Positions 19,678 through 29,229 of a stretch of 64,000 bases of DNA are shown piece by piece; positions within the stretch are counted from its first letter, which is position 1; every line of letters begins with the position of its first letter. The notes beneath the pieces are model-generated. The model was not told the DNA's origin, made no database searches, and saw only the letters and a list, made by a program, of their open reading frames with translations. The stretch spans positions 186,001 through 250,000 of the forward strand of contig CAVWIS010000017.1 of NCBI GenBank assembly GCA_963755055.1, written 5' to 3'. The DNA comes from AP-16 sp963755055. GTDB lineage: Bacteria; Pseudomonadota; Alphaproteobacteria; Rhizobiales; Xanthobacteraceae. The position numbers and the translations under genes are program-made.

Positions 19678-20238
19678 TCAGACGACCTCGACGGTGACGT
19701 TGGTCGGGTTGGTCACGATGTCGAACACGGCGGATCGCTTCTGCGACTGGGCGACCAGCGCCTTGATCTCGTCGGCGGTCGCGTCGGCGTCGACTTTGTA
19801 TGACACCTTGATGGCCTCGAAGCCGTTACGGACGTCGCTGTCGATGCCGAGAATGCCCTGGATGTCCATCGCCCCCTCGATGGTCGCCGAGACGGAGCGA
19901 AGCTGGATCTTGCGATGCTGGGCAACCGCCGCAATGCCGGCGGTGAGGCAGGCGCCGAGACCGACCAGCACATACTCGACCGGCGTTGCGCCGCGGTCCT
20001 CCGACGCAAACACTTCCGGATGGTCGGCATCGAAGCGGAACTCGGTCTTGCGCTTCTGATCCTGGCCGAGGCCGAAGAAGCCGCTGACGGTGGCGCGGCT
20101 GTGGGTGCCGTTCATCCAGTCGCAGGTCGCCTGCCAGCGGAACTGGGCCGCCTCGGGAGCCTTGGTGAGGGCTTCGCGGGCGCCGATCAGCGCCTCGACG
20201 TTGACGCCGTTGTCGACGGCGGTGGCGGATACGGTCAT
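19678..20238 (-). CDS. OsmC family protein
   Basis: The 186-residue protein has the OsmC/Ohr fold: H-S-R-A-T-V-S-G near residue 45, a F-R-F-D-A-D-H-P stretch, and the central helix P-V-E-Y-V-L-V-G-L-G-A-C-L-T-A-G with the conserved cysteine. That cysteine is usually the peroxidatic residue reducing organic hydroperoxides. The second canonical cysteine near residue 60 is not evident, so it fits the OsmC-like subgroup rather than classical Ohr. AAGGAGAG lies 6 bases before the ATG. It follows the methyltransferase by about 23 bases and precedes the flavin oxidoreductase, suggesting a joint role in handling reactive organic molecules. Confidence 0.88.
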   Translation of the reverse strand: MTVSATAVDNGVNVEALIGAREALTKAPEAAQFRWQATCDWMNGTHSRATVSGFFGLGQDQKRKTEFRFDADHPEVFASEDRGATPVEYVLVGLGACLTAGIAAVAQHRKIQLRSVSATIEGAMDIQGILGIDSDVRNGFEAIKVSYKVDADATADEIKALVAQSQKRSAVFDIVTNPTNVTVEVV

Positions 20239-20261
20239 CGGTCTCTCCTTGGGTTGCCTCG

Positions 20262-21085
20262 TCATGGAAGGAAGCCCGGGCGGCGGCAACGACGAACTCG
20301 CCCGGGATCCGGTAGCCATCGCCCACCCGGCAGGCGGCGATGGAATCGAGGTATTCGCCATGCACGGCTTGTCTGGTCGCCTCGTCGAAGCGGCTGTAGG
20401 CGAGCGCCACCGGGCCGCCGCGAAACACCGCCGCAAGGGCCGCTTCCGCCGATGCGTAGGCGAGCGTGGTCGCCACGCGTTCCAGCCGGACGTCGGCGAA
20501 GCCCGCCTCCGCCATGGCGCGCGCGAGCGTGTCCCCGGTGCCCAGCTGGAAGAACAGCGGACAGACCTCGGAGGCGACGCGCGCGTCGGTGATCGGAAAG
20601 ACCGCGGCCCAGCCGCATCGCTGGCGAGCGCCCCACACGGCGGCGGCCACGCGGCCGCCGGATCTGAGCAGCCGGCGCATCTCGCCCAGCGCGCGTGCCG
20701 GATCCGGCACATACATGAGCCCGAGGGCGCACACGGCGGCATCGAAGCTCGCATCCGGGAAGGGCAGCGCCTCGGCATCGTGACGCCGGAACTCGACGTG
20801 GCGGACGCCCCGTCCGCCGGCGATGCTCGCGGCCGCCTCCACCATCCGCTCGGAGATGTCCGTCCCGACCACGCAGCCCTGCTCGCCGACGGCCGCGGCG
20901 AGGCGCAGGCTGACCAGCCCGGTGCCGCAGGCGACATCGAGCACCCGCTCGCCGGGCTGCGGCGCCACCATGTCGAGCATCAGGTCATGCGCGGGCGCAA
21001 GCTGCGCCTGCCAGCCCTGCTCGTAGGCGCCGACCGCGCGATCCCAGCCGTAGCGCTGGATGCGCCGCTGAAATTTCGCATCCAT
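20262..21085 (-). CDS. Class I SAM-dependent methyltransferase
   Basis: The protein starts M-D-A-K-F-Q-R-R-I and shows the UbiE-type methyltransferase motifs: V-L-D-V-A-C-G-T-G-L-V-S (SAM-binding motif I, near residue 47), G-T-D-I-S-E-R-M (acidic motif II), A-E-A-L-P-F-P-D-A-S-F-D and L-L-R-S-G-G-R-V. Substrate unknown. The family domain ends near G-E-F-V-V-A-A-A-R-A, but the frame stays open to 19826, antiparallel to no family and overlapping the OsmC gene entirely. One missing base near 20270 would end it at 20262, which I use here. It starts 4 bases after the upstream OsmC-like frame. Confidence 0.8.
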
Positions 21086-21089
21086 CCGG

Positions 21090-21642
21090 TCAGGCTCCCT
21101 CGCCGTTGACGCGGCGGATGCCGCGCAGCGCCACGGCACGGCCGAAGATGTCCAGATAGGGGCTGTGGCGCTCCGCCGTGGCGATGAGATCGGCGACCAG
21201 CTCTCGCGGCGCCGGGCTGCGGATCGAGATCGTGTAGCGGACCTCGCCGTAGCCCGGCCGGATCCGCTCGCCCATCCCGAGCTCGCCGCGCGCGTCCAGG
21301 TCCGCCTCGACCTCGACCTCCAGCGCGTCGAGCTGCGACGCCGAGACGGGCCGCCCATCGGCTGATCCCGATCACCAGGCAGCTCGCCAGGGCGCCGCGC
21401 CCGAGCATGCCCGGCGACGGCGCCGTGTCGGCACCGCCGATCTTGGCGGGCATGTCGGCGGCGAGGCGCCAGGGACCGTCCTCGATGTCGCAGCGCAGGC
21501 CATCGACGAGCCGGGCCGTCGTCGCGAACGTGAGAAAGCCGCGCTCCGGCTTGTGCGTCAGCGTCTCGACATTGCGTTCGAAGATTTTTTTGATCGTCCG
21601 TGAATCTGTCACGTGTGTCTCCCAAGACGTCGATCGGGTCAT
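21090..21642 (-). pseudogene. Second OsmC-like protein, one frameshift
   Basis: Read in two parts this is a ~180-residue OsmC-like protein: I-F-E-R-N-V-E-T-L, P-S-P-G-M-L-G-R-G-A-L-A-S-C-L-V-I-G (the conserved OsmC helix with cysteine), then after a slip near 21355 Q-L-D-A-L-E-V-E-V-E-A-D-L-D and G-Y-G-E-V-R-Y-T-I-S-I. The start at 21642 (M-T-R-S-T-S-W) or the nearby valine is uncertain. It leads the minus-strand group of OsmC, methyltransferase, OsmC and flavoprotein. The otherwise perfect coding sequence on both sides of the slip leaves assembly error possible. Confidence 0.7.
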
Positions 21643-21666
21643 ATTGGTGTCTCGTAGGGTGGGCAA

Positions 21667-22008
21667 ACACTACGTCGGTTCAACATGACCGGACCGTGCT
21701 CTAGCCGAACGGCGCCCGCTACGCTTGGCGGCGGCCTGGGCAAAATCCGGGGAATATTTGGGGATTCGCTGGGCCTGGCGCGCCGTGGCGCCCGAGGCAG
21801 CAGGTAAGTGTGAAGCCGATCACAGACAGCCGGCCCATGCTCCTGTAACGACAGTGCTGGTCACGCAAAGCTGTCGGCGGGGCGCCATTTTCTGCGCTCC
21901 TAGCCCGCGTGTGCGGCGATCTGCCTGCCAACGCGATTGCGATGTCGCCTCAGGCCAGTATGATCCGCGCGGCGTCGGCATAATCCCCAAACACCAGGGC
22001 TGCGGGAT
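21667..22008. other. Divergent intergenic region
   Basis: This separates the minus-strand OsmC group from the plus-strand CadC-like regulator and should hold both promoters. I see no gene, and no clear palindromic operator or perfect -35/-10 pair. Confidence 0.5.
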
Positions 22009-23619
22009 ATGGAGTACGCGATCGAGACACAGGTCATCGACGTCGCCCTGCGGGAGGTCCGCCGGCAGGACGCATGCGTCCCCGTGGAGCCCAAGGTGTT
22101 CGATCTGCTCCTGTACCTTGTCGAAAACCGCGCCCGCGTGGTCGGCAAGGACGAGCTGGTGAAGCGCATCTGGGACGGCCGGGCGATTTCCGACGCCGCG
22201 CTGTCGAGCTGCGTCAAGGCTGCGCGGCGTGCCTTGGGCGACGACGGACAGCAGCAGCGCTTCATCCGTACCATCCATCGTCGCGGCTTTCGCTTCGTCG
22301 GGCCGGTCGAGACCCGCGACCGGGCGAAGCCGGATGCCGATGCCCCGGCGCGGACGACGAGGTTTGGAGCGGCCGGAGCCGACAACGGGACATCGCCGGC
22401 GGATGCGGCGGCCCACGATCTTGACCTGGCGCTGCCGCGGCGCCCCTCGGTCGCGGTGCTGCCGATCCGGGCTCTCGGCGGCAAGGACCAGCAGGCTTTG
22501 CTCGCTGACGGCCTCACCCACGACCTGACAGTGCGGCTCGCGCGCACACGCTGGCTGTTCGTGACCGCCCGCGCAAGTGCGGCGAGGTATCAGGCATCCG
22601 CCTTCGATCCGGTCGAGATCGGCCGGCGCCTGGGGGTGCGCTACCTCCTCGGCGGCTCGCTGATAGCAGCCCACCGGCGTCTGCGGTTGACCATCACGCT
22701 TTCCGACACCGTGCACGACTGCGAGATCTGGGCCGAGCGCTTCGACTGCGCCATCGACGACATCTTCGCGGTTCAGGATGAGATCAGCGACCGGATCGTT
22801 GCCGTGGTCGAGTGGGAGATCGAGCGGATGGAAAGACAGCGCGCGTTGCTGGCGCCGTTTGCCTCGCTCGATGCCTGGAGCGCCTATCACCGGGCGCGGC
22901 ATCATCTCTACCGCTACACGGCGGCGGACTGCGATCGGGCGGAGCATTATCTCGACCTTGCGGCACGGCTCGATCCGCACGCCTCGCGGGTCCTAGCCGG
23001 CCTGTCCTTCGTGCACTGGCAGCGCGCATTTCTGGAGATGGCCTCCGACCGCGAGGGCGCGATCAGGAAAGCCTTCGATTGCGCCCGCCACAGCGTGGCG
23101 CTCGACCCGCTCGATCCGCAGGGACACTGGGCGCTCGGCCGCGCCTTCGTGTTGGTCGGGGAGATCGAGCCGGCCGTGGAGCAGCTCGAAGCCGCGGTCG
23201 ACCTCAATCCGAATTTTGCGCTCGGGCAGTATTCGCTCGCCTTTGGCCTCGGCTTCGGCAACGACAGCGCGCGCGGCTTCGACCACTTGGCCAAGGCGCG
23301 GCGGCTCAGCCCCTATGACCCGATGACGTACGCGTTCCTCGCCATGCGGGCCGCCCTGCACGGCGTGCATGATGAGGCGGAGCAGGCGGCCGAATGGGCG
23401 CGCCGGGCGCTCCTGCAGCCCAACGCCCACTACCACGTCCAGGCCATCGCCGCCTGGTGCCATCAGCTGGCCGGACAGCATCAGCGGGCACAGAGTTACA
23501 TCGCCCGCCTGCAGGCGATGCGGCCCGGCTATTCCCGGGCCGACTTTTTCCGCGCCTTCCCGTTCTGTCCCGAGAAGCGTGCCCTCATCGACGCGGCGCT
23601 CGCCGAGCTCGGGGTGTAG
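22009..23619 (+). CDS. CadC-like winged-helix regulator with TolB-like and TPR regions
   Basis: The 536-residue protein begins with an OmpR-type winged helix (1-103: E-P-K-V-F-D-L-L-L-Y-L, D-E-L-V-K-R-I-W, I-R-T-I-H-R-R-G-F-R-F-V). After a ~40-residue linker comes a domain typical of cyclase-associated regulators (R-P-S-V-A-V-L-P-I near 145, A-D-G-L-T-H-D-L, L-L-G-G-S-L). TPR-like helices from about 290 to the end include D-P-L-D-P-Q-G-H-W-A-L-G and L-N-P-N-F-A-L-G. No phosphoacceptor and no clear membrane helix, so it is probably a cytoplasmic one-component regulator sensing through its C-terminal part. It lies 68 bases upstream of the cyclase/ATPase gene, a natural target. Confidence 0.85.
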   Translation: MEYAIETQVIDVALREVRRQDACVPVEPKVFDLLLYLVENRARVVGKDELVKRIWDGRAISDAALSSCVKAARRALGDDGQQQRFIRTIHRRGFRFVGPVETRDRAKPDADAPARTTRFGAAGADNGTSPADAAAHDLDLALPRRPSVAVLPIRALGGKDQQALLADGLTHDLTVRLARTRWLFVTARASAARYQASAFDPVEIGRRLGVRYLLGGSLIAAHRRLRLTITLSDTVHDCEIWAERFDCAIDDIFAVQDEISDRIVAVVEWEIERMERQRALLAPFASLDAWSAYHRARHHLYRYTAADCDRAEHYLDLAARLDPHASRVLAGLSFVHWQRAFLEMASDREGAIRKAFDCARHSVALDPLDPQGHWALGRAFVLVGEIEPAVEQLEAAVDLNPNFALGQYSLAFGLGFGNDSARGFDHLAKARRLSPYDPMTYAFLAMRAALHGVHDEAEQAAEWARRALLQPNAHYHVQAIAAWCHQLAGQHQRAQSYIARLQAMRPGYSRADFFRAFPFCPEKRALIDAALAELGV

Positions 23620-23687
23620 ATGTCGCCTCGGAACCGGAAGCAAGCCGCGTCGCGAACCCAGCTCGCGCCCACCCTGGGATAGCCGCC

Positions 23688-26600
23688 ATGAACGTCGGCG
23701 AGTGGCTGCGGAGCCTTGGCCTCGGACAGTATGAGGCGGTTTTCCGCGAGAACGCGATCGACGCCGACGTCCTGCACGATCTCACGGACGATCATCTCCG
23801 CGAGTTGGGGCTTCCACTTGGCGCTCGTATCAGGCTCCTGAAAGCCATTAGTGCGCTCGATCCGCGTGCAGAAGCGATCAGTCGTTCCTCGGTAAGCGTC
23901 GCGCCTACTGGCCCGCTCGTAGACACCGCCGAACGCCGCCAGGTCACGGTGATGTTCTCCGACCTCGTCGGCTCGACCGCGCTCTCCGCCCGCATGGACC
24001 CGGAGGATCTGCGCGAGGTCATTTCAGCCTATCAGAAATGCGTAGCCGAAACTGTGCGCCGCTTCGACGGCTTCGTGGCGAGATATATGGGCGACGGTGT
24101 CCTCGCGTACTTCGGCTATCCGCAGGCCCATGAGGATGACGCTGAACGGGCCGCGGGGGCGGGGCTGAAGCTGATCGCGGCAGTGGGCGGGCTCAAAACG
24201 CGCGCCCGGCTGCAGAGCCGTGTCGGGATTGCGACCGGGCTGGTCGTCGTCGGCGACCTGATTGGATCGGGGGAGGCGCAGGAGCACGGCATCGTTGGCG
24301 AAACGCCGAACCTTGCGGCGCGCCTTCAAGGCATTGCCGAGCCGAACACGGTGGTCATCGCTGAGAGCACGCGAAGGCTTCTCGGCAACCTCTTCGAGCT
24401 GCAGGACCTCGGGACAACGGACCTGAAGGGCATCCCTGCACCAGTGCACGCTTGGGCGGCGGTACGGGCAAGGTTGGTGGCAAGCCGGTTCGAGGCGCTG
24501 CATGGCAGCGGCCTGACCGCTCTGGTCGGGCGGGAAGAGGAAACCGAACTGCTTCTGCGGCGCTGGTCGAGGGCAAAGAGCGGCGAGGGGCAGGTGGTGC
24601 TGCTTTCTGGCGAAGCGGGCATCGGCAAATCGCGGCTCACGGCCGAGTTGCTGGAAAGCGTTGCTCCCGAGCCGCACATTCGACTGCGTTACGTCTGTTC
24701 GCCGCAGCATACCGATAGCGCGCTCTATCCGATCATTAGCCAGTTGATGCGTGCCGCTGGATTGGAAGATGATGACAGCCCGCAAGCTAAATTGGACAAG
24801 CTCGATGGGCTGCTGGCGCAAAGCTCGGCGTCGCCCGAGGATGCGTCCCTAGCTGCCGAGTTGCTGTCGCTGCCCAACGATGGACGCTATCCTCCGGTTG
24901 AAGTTGAGCCGGAGCTCCGTCGTCAGAAAACGCTGCAAGCTCTTTGTTCGCAGTTCGAGTCGCTTGCGCGGATCCGTCCCGTGCTGATGATTTTCGAAGA
25001 TGCGCATTGGACCGATCCAACCAGCCTCGAATTGTTCGCCCGGGTGGTAGATCTGGCCGTGAGCCACCGGCTCTTGATACTTGTTACTTTCAGGCCGGAA
25101 TTCAGCCCGCCCTGGATCGGACGGCCACACGTGACTGCACTGACGCTCAATCGGCTAGCGCGGCGCGATATCGATTCCCTCATTGAGGGAGTCGTCGGCA
25201 ATCGATTGCTGCCCGCGGGCATCCGCCAGGACATCATCGACCGCACCGACGGCATACCACTGTTCGTCGAGGAAATGACCAAGGCGGTGCTGGATGCGGA
25301 GGGTGAAAGTGAAGCGCAGCGGGCCGTCGCAGGGGAACCAACGTCTCTCGTCGCGGTTCCGGCAAGCCTGCAGGCTTCGCTGATGTCGCGGCTCGATCGG
25401 CTCGGCCCAGCGAAAGACCTAGCCCAGGTCGGCGCGGCGATCGGCCGGGAATTTTCCCACATGTTGCTGGCTGCGGTCGTGCGAAAGCCGGAGCCAGAAT
25501 TGAACTCCGACCTCGATCGACTCATTGCGGCAGGTTTGCTGTTTCGACAGGGCACTCCGCCGCATGCGAGCTACCTGTTCAAGCATGCGCTGGTGCAGGA
25601 CGCAGCCTACAGTACGCTGCTGCGGGAGCCGAGGCGCGTGCTGCATGCGCGTATCGCCGAAATCCTCGAAAGTCAGTTCGCAGAGATCGCCGAGAGCCAG
25701 CCCGAGCTGCTGGCGCGTCACTACACAAAGGCCGACCTGATCGAGAGGTCAGCGCGCCTGTGGGGCAAGGCAGGACAGCGGTCACAGGAGCGCTCGGCGC
25801 TCGTCGAAGCCGCAGAACAACTTAGCCAAGCCCTAGCGCAAATCGCAACCTTGCCCAGCACGCCCGACCTGCGGCGCGAGCAGATCATTTTACAAGTCGC
25901 GCTCTTGAACACGCTCATGCATGTCAAAGGGTATGGCGCGCACGAAACCAAGGCTGCCGTGGCTCAGGTCAGGGCGCTGATCGAGCAAGCGGAACGGCTC
26001 GGAGAATCTCCCGATGACCCTTCGTTGCTGCTCTCAGCTCTCTTTGGCCAGTGGATCGTCAATTTCATAAGCTTTAACGGTGACGTCGCGCGAGAGCTCG
26101 CGGCGCGTTTTCTGGCGTTTGGCGAGAAGGAGGGGACAGCGGTGCCGCTCATCGTTGGACACCGCACCATGGCGAGCACTCTAGCGTTTATGGGGGACCT
26201 CATTGAGGCTCGAGCGCACTACAATGAAGCGCTCGCCCTTTACCGTCCCGCCGAGCACCGGCGATTGATAACGCGATTTGGTCAGGACCTCCGGGTGACG
26301 TGCTTGGCCTTTCGTTCAATGGCCTTGTGGGTGCTCGGTTATCCTGAGGCTGCGCTCAAAGATGCAGACTGCGCGCTAATGGAAGCGCGCCAGATTGAAC
26401 ATGCTGCCACTTTGATGTTTACGCTGAATTTCCCGATTCTTATTAATACCTACTGCGGGAATTACGACGCGGCAAGCGAGCTTCTCAAAGAACTTGTCGT
26501 CTTGGCGGAGGAGAAAGGTGCCCCGTTCCGAAAGGCGGAAGGGGTGTTACGGCGGGGGTATGTCCTAACCCTTACGGGGGAAGCCGCGAAAGCAGTCGAG

Positions 26601-27071
26601 ATGGTCACGTCCGGTATTGCTTTATGGCGGTCGGCCGGATCGACAATATTTACGCCGGAGCACGAGTTCATGTTGGCAATCGCCCATGCAGATTCGGGCC
26701 AATTCGATGATGCCTGGCGCTGCATCGGCAAGGCAATGACGGCGATGCAAGCAACCAACGAAAGGTGGTGCGAGGCTGAGGCTAACCGCGTTGCCGGTGA
26801 AATCGCGCTCAAGTCGCCAGAGCGGGACGTGGCGAAAGCGCAAGCGTATTTCGAGCATTCCCTGACCATTGCGCGAGCACAGCGGGCAAAGTCGTGGGAA
26901 TTGCGTGCGGCCATGAGCATGGCGCGGCTTTGGCGCGATCAGGGCAAGCGGGATGAGGCGCGCGATCTTCTCGCTCCGATCTATAGCTGGTTCACCGAGG
27001 GCTTCGACACGCTCGATCTGAAGGAGGCCAAGACGCTACTCGATACGCTGCGTCATGAGACCATCCAATGA
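23688..27071 (+). CDS. SAM domain / class III cyclase / AAA-ATPase / TPR signalling protein
   Basis: The 1127-residue protein has an N-terminal SAM domain (1-62: W-L-R-S-L-G-L-G-Q-Y and L-R-E-L-G-L-P-L-G-A-R) and a class III nucleotidyl cyclase domain (~85-260) with the metal-binding aspartates in V-M-F-S-D-L-V-G-S-T and Y-M-G-D-G-V-L-A-Y-F. A large STAND-type ATPase follows, with P-loop S-G-E-A-G-I-G-K-S-R-L (~305-315) and Walker B L-M-I-F-E-D-A-H-W near 430, then a long helical/TPR C-terminus. It should make cAMP in response to an input read by the ATPase/TPR part. The ATG was chosen because the SAM domain starts there. Codons are less GC-rich than the neighbours. Confidence 0.9.
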   Translation: MNVGEWLRSLGLGQYEAVFRENAIDADVLHDLTDDHLRELGLPLGARIRLLKAISALDPRAEAISRSSVSVAPTGPLVDTAERRQVTVMFSDLVGSTALSARMDPEDLREVISAYQKCVAETVRRFDGFVARYMGDGVLAYFGYPQAHEDDAERAAGAGLKLIAAVGGLKTRARLQSRVGIATGLVVVGDLIGSGEAQEHGIVGETPNLAARLQGIAEPNTVVIAESTRRLLGNLFELQDLGTTDLKGIPAPVHAWAAVRARLVASRFEALHGSGLTALVGREEETELLLRRWSRAKSGEGQVVLLSGEAGIGKSRLTAELLESVAPEPHIRLRYVCSPQHTDSALYPIISQLMRAAGLEDDDSPQAKLDKLDGLLAQSSASPEDASLAAELLSLPNDGRYPPVEVEPELRRQKTLQALCSQFESLARIRPVLMIFEDAHWTDPTSLELFARVVDLAVSHRLLILVTFRPEFSPPWIGRPHVTALTLNRLARRDIDSLIEGVVGNRLLPAGIRQDIIDRTDGIPLFVEEMTKAVLDAEGESEAQRAVAGEPTSLVAVPASLQASLMSRLDRLGPAKDLAQVGAAIGREFSHMLLAAVVRKPEPELNSDLDRLIAAGLLFRQGTPPHASYLFKHALVQDAAYSTLLREPRRVLHARIAEILESQFAEIAESQPELLARHYTKADLIERSARLWGKAGQRSQERSALVEAAEQLSQALAQIATLPSTPDLRREQIILQVALLNTLMHVKGYGAHETKAAVAQVRALIEQAERLGESPDDPSLLLSALFGQWIVNFISFNGDVARELAARFLAFGEKEGTAVPLIVGHRTMASTLAFMGDLIEARAHYNEALALYRPAEHRRLITRFGQDLRVTCLAFRSMALWVLGYPEAALKDADCALMEARQIEHAATLMFTLNFPILINTYCGNYDAASELLKELVVLAEEKGAPFRKAEGVLRRGYVLTLTGEAAKAVEMVTSGIALWRSAGSTIFTPEHEFMLAIAHADSGQFDDAWRCIGKAMTAMQATNERWCEAEANRVAGEIALKSPERDVAKAQAYFEHSLTIARAQRAKSWELRAAMSMARLWRDQGKRDEARDLLAPIYSWFTEGFDTLDLKEAKTLLDTLRHETIQ

Positions 27072-27277
27072 CCCGGCGCGAGTTCCGGAAATGGCACAAG
27101 GCCGACCCCACCCGGTTGGCCCGACACGGGTCGGTCACTGGGGTACAGCGGCCCCGTGCGAGACGGACCATCAACATGGCCGGCGCTCCCGCTTTTGACC
27201 CCGAGCGGACCCAGCCTGCTCGGTCCAATGGTGCGCCAAGACATGGCGTGGAATTGCCGCCGTCTCCGCAGGCCGCG

Positions 27278-28697
27278 TTATAACGCCTTGCTGGCCGCCT
27301 GCCGCTGCAACCAGCGCTGCACGCGCGTGTCCTCGCAGACGGCGACGTTGAACCGCATCCATGGCGAGCGCTCGAGATGCGGACGAAACACGCCGCCCGG
27401 CGCGAGCATGATGCCGTCGCGCTGCGCAGCTTCGGCAAATGCGAGCGAGTCCTCTACATGCGGGAAGCGCGCCCAGACGAACATGCCGTCCGACGGGCTC
27501 CACGAACAGCTCCAGTCCCATGCACTCGAAGGCGCGCACCACATTGAGCCGCGCTTCGCCGAGCCGCTCGTGCAGACGCGACAGATATTTGCGGTAGTGG
27601 CCGTCCACCAGCATCAGGTAGACGAGCCGCTCGGTGAATTGCGAGGTGGTGATGCTGGTCAGCATCTTGATGTCGGCGAGTTCGTTGGCGATGTCCTGCG
27701 TACAGGCGACGAAACCGACGCGCAGGCTGCCTGACAGCGTCTTGGAAAAGCTGCGCGCATAAATCACGCGGTTGAGCTGGTCGAGCGTCGCGAGCCGCGG
27801 CGTGGTCTTCACCTGCAGATCGCAGAAGATGTCATCCTCCACGACAGTGAAATTGTGGCGCTCGGCGGCCTGCAACACCTTGAACGCCACATGCGGGCTC
27901 ATGTCGGTTCCCGTCGGGTTCTGCATCACCGACTGGGTAAAATAGACCTTCGGTCGGTGCGCCGTGGCCAGCCGTTCGAGGACGGTGACGTCCGGTCCGT
28001 CGGGATTGCGCGGCACCGCGAGCATCTCGACCCCCTGCAGGCGCAGATTGCCGAACATGTTGTAGTAGCCGGGATCGTCGACCAGCGCCGCGTCGCCCGG
28101 CTTGAGCAGATATCGGATGACGAGCTCGAGCGCGTGGCTGGTGCCCTGCGTCAGCAGGATCTGGCCCGGATGAGCCGTGATGCCGAGCCCGGCCAGCATC
28201 AGCGCGAGATGGTCGCGCAGCGGCAGATAACCGAACGGGTGCCCATATTCGAGCAGATAGGCGCCGTTCTTGCGCGCCAGCACGTTGAGGCTTTGGCGGA
28301 TGCCGGCTTCGTCGAGCCACGAATTCGGGAGCCACGCGCCGCCTGCAAGGATCGTGTTCTCGTCGGCCTCCAGCAGTCGGCGGATGAGCCAGACCAGCTG
28401 CTCGTTGCGCTTGTGGTTGTCGGACGGTGCGGGATGCGCCGCCTCCGCCTGCCCGGGCGCTGCCGCCGTGTAGAAGCCGGCACCCCGGCGCGACTGCAGA
28501 TAACCCATGGCAACCAGACGGTCGTAGGCCTCGACCACCGTGAAACGGCTGACATTGTGGGCCTCGGCGAAGTTGCGGATCGACGGCAGCTTGGTGCCCG
28601 GCCGCAGATGCCGATCGTCGATCTGTCGCTTGACGCCCGCGACGATCTGGTCGGTGAGGGGCTGGTCGCTGTTCGGGCTGATGGTGAGGGAGAGCAT
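27278..28697 (-). pseudogene. MocR/PdxR-type GntR-aminotransferase regulator, one frameshift
   Basis: An N-terminal GntR winged helix (~1-75: L-P-S-I-R-N-F-A, V-V-E-A-Y-D-R-L) is fused to a fold-type I aminotransferase domain with N-P-T-G-T-D and the PLP lysine in A-R-S-F-S-K-T-L-S-G-S-L-R. Such regulators use PLP as effector and usually control the gene divergent to them, here the tautomerase. The frame slips at a GGG run (27496-27498 on the plus strand): after E-L-F-V-E-P the correct continuation S-D-G-M-F-V-W-A-R-F is in another frame, ending K-A-L at 27278. One base in a homopolymer, so an assembly error is likely. Confidence 0.85.
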
Positions 28698-28740
28698 GCC
28701 GATTTCCCGCCTCCGTGAATTGGCCCGGTTGCCGGACCAG

Positions 28741-28781
28741 TACAGTTACGTCGGCTGACAGTGAAACTGTCTATTACTGTG
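28741..28781. promoter_or_regulatory. Candidate MocR operator in the divergent region
   Basis: GACAGTGAAACTGTC (28757-28771) is a perfect palindrome with 6-bp arms. Further ACTGT/ACAGT half-sites flank it (TACAGTT just upstream, TTACTGTG just downstream). It lies between the MocR gene start (28697, minus) and the tautomerase (28890, plus), where MocR-type regulators usually bind. Confidence 0.5.
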
Positions 28782-28889
28782 CGCGCAAGTGTTCGGCATT
28801 GTGGCGCGCGTGTCAAGCAGGGAGACCGAGCGACAGGCTCCATCTCGCTGTCCACCGACAGCACCCCTCGGAAAAAACGGGAGAATTCA

Positions 28890-29114
28890 ATGCCTCTCAT
28901 TCAGGTTCGCGTCATCAAGGACGTATTCAGCAAGGAGCAGAAGCATCAGATCATCAGCAGGCTGACCGATGCGATGGTCTCGATCGAAGGTGAGAGCATG
29001 CGCGGCGTCACTTGGTGCGTGGTCGAGGAGGTGGAAAGCGGCGACTGGGGAATCGGCGGCAACGCGCTGACCACCGCCGATGTCCACGCCCTGGCGCGCG
29101 GAAAAGCTGCCTGA
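28890..29114 (+). CDS. 4-oxalocrotonate tautomerase-like enzyme
   Basis: The 74-residue protein has the tautomerase fold: the catalytic N-terminal proline after the initiator Met (M-P-L-I-Q-V-R-V-I-K), then F-S-K-E-Q-K-H-Q-I-I and L-T-D-A-M-V-S-I-E-G-E. It is slightly longer than the 62-residue 4-OT, with the extra residues at the C-terminus. It would catalyse keto-enol tautomerisation of a small keto acid; substrate unknown. It is transcribed away from the MocR regulator and followed by an alpha/beta hydrolase. A decayed copy of the same family lies at 30158-30250. Confidence 0.88.
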   Translation: MPLIQVRVIKDVFSKEQKHQIISRLTDAMVSIEGESMRGVTWCVVEEVESGDWGIGGNALTTADVHALARGKAA

Positions 29115-29229
29115 CGGCGCGACGCGAGCGCGGTCGCGCCCGGACCATCCTGGTTCGGGCGCTTGTCAGCGATTCGCGTGACCAGGGACCCATTGTGGAG
29201 ATCGCAAGGGTCGTAATGCGGAGACAGCG

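Noticed and set aside
19826..21085. Apparent methyltransferase-OsmC-overlapping long protein
   Set aside because: The frame beyond ~20270 is simply open across the OsmC gene in another frame; a missing base near the methyltransferase end explains it better than a real extension.
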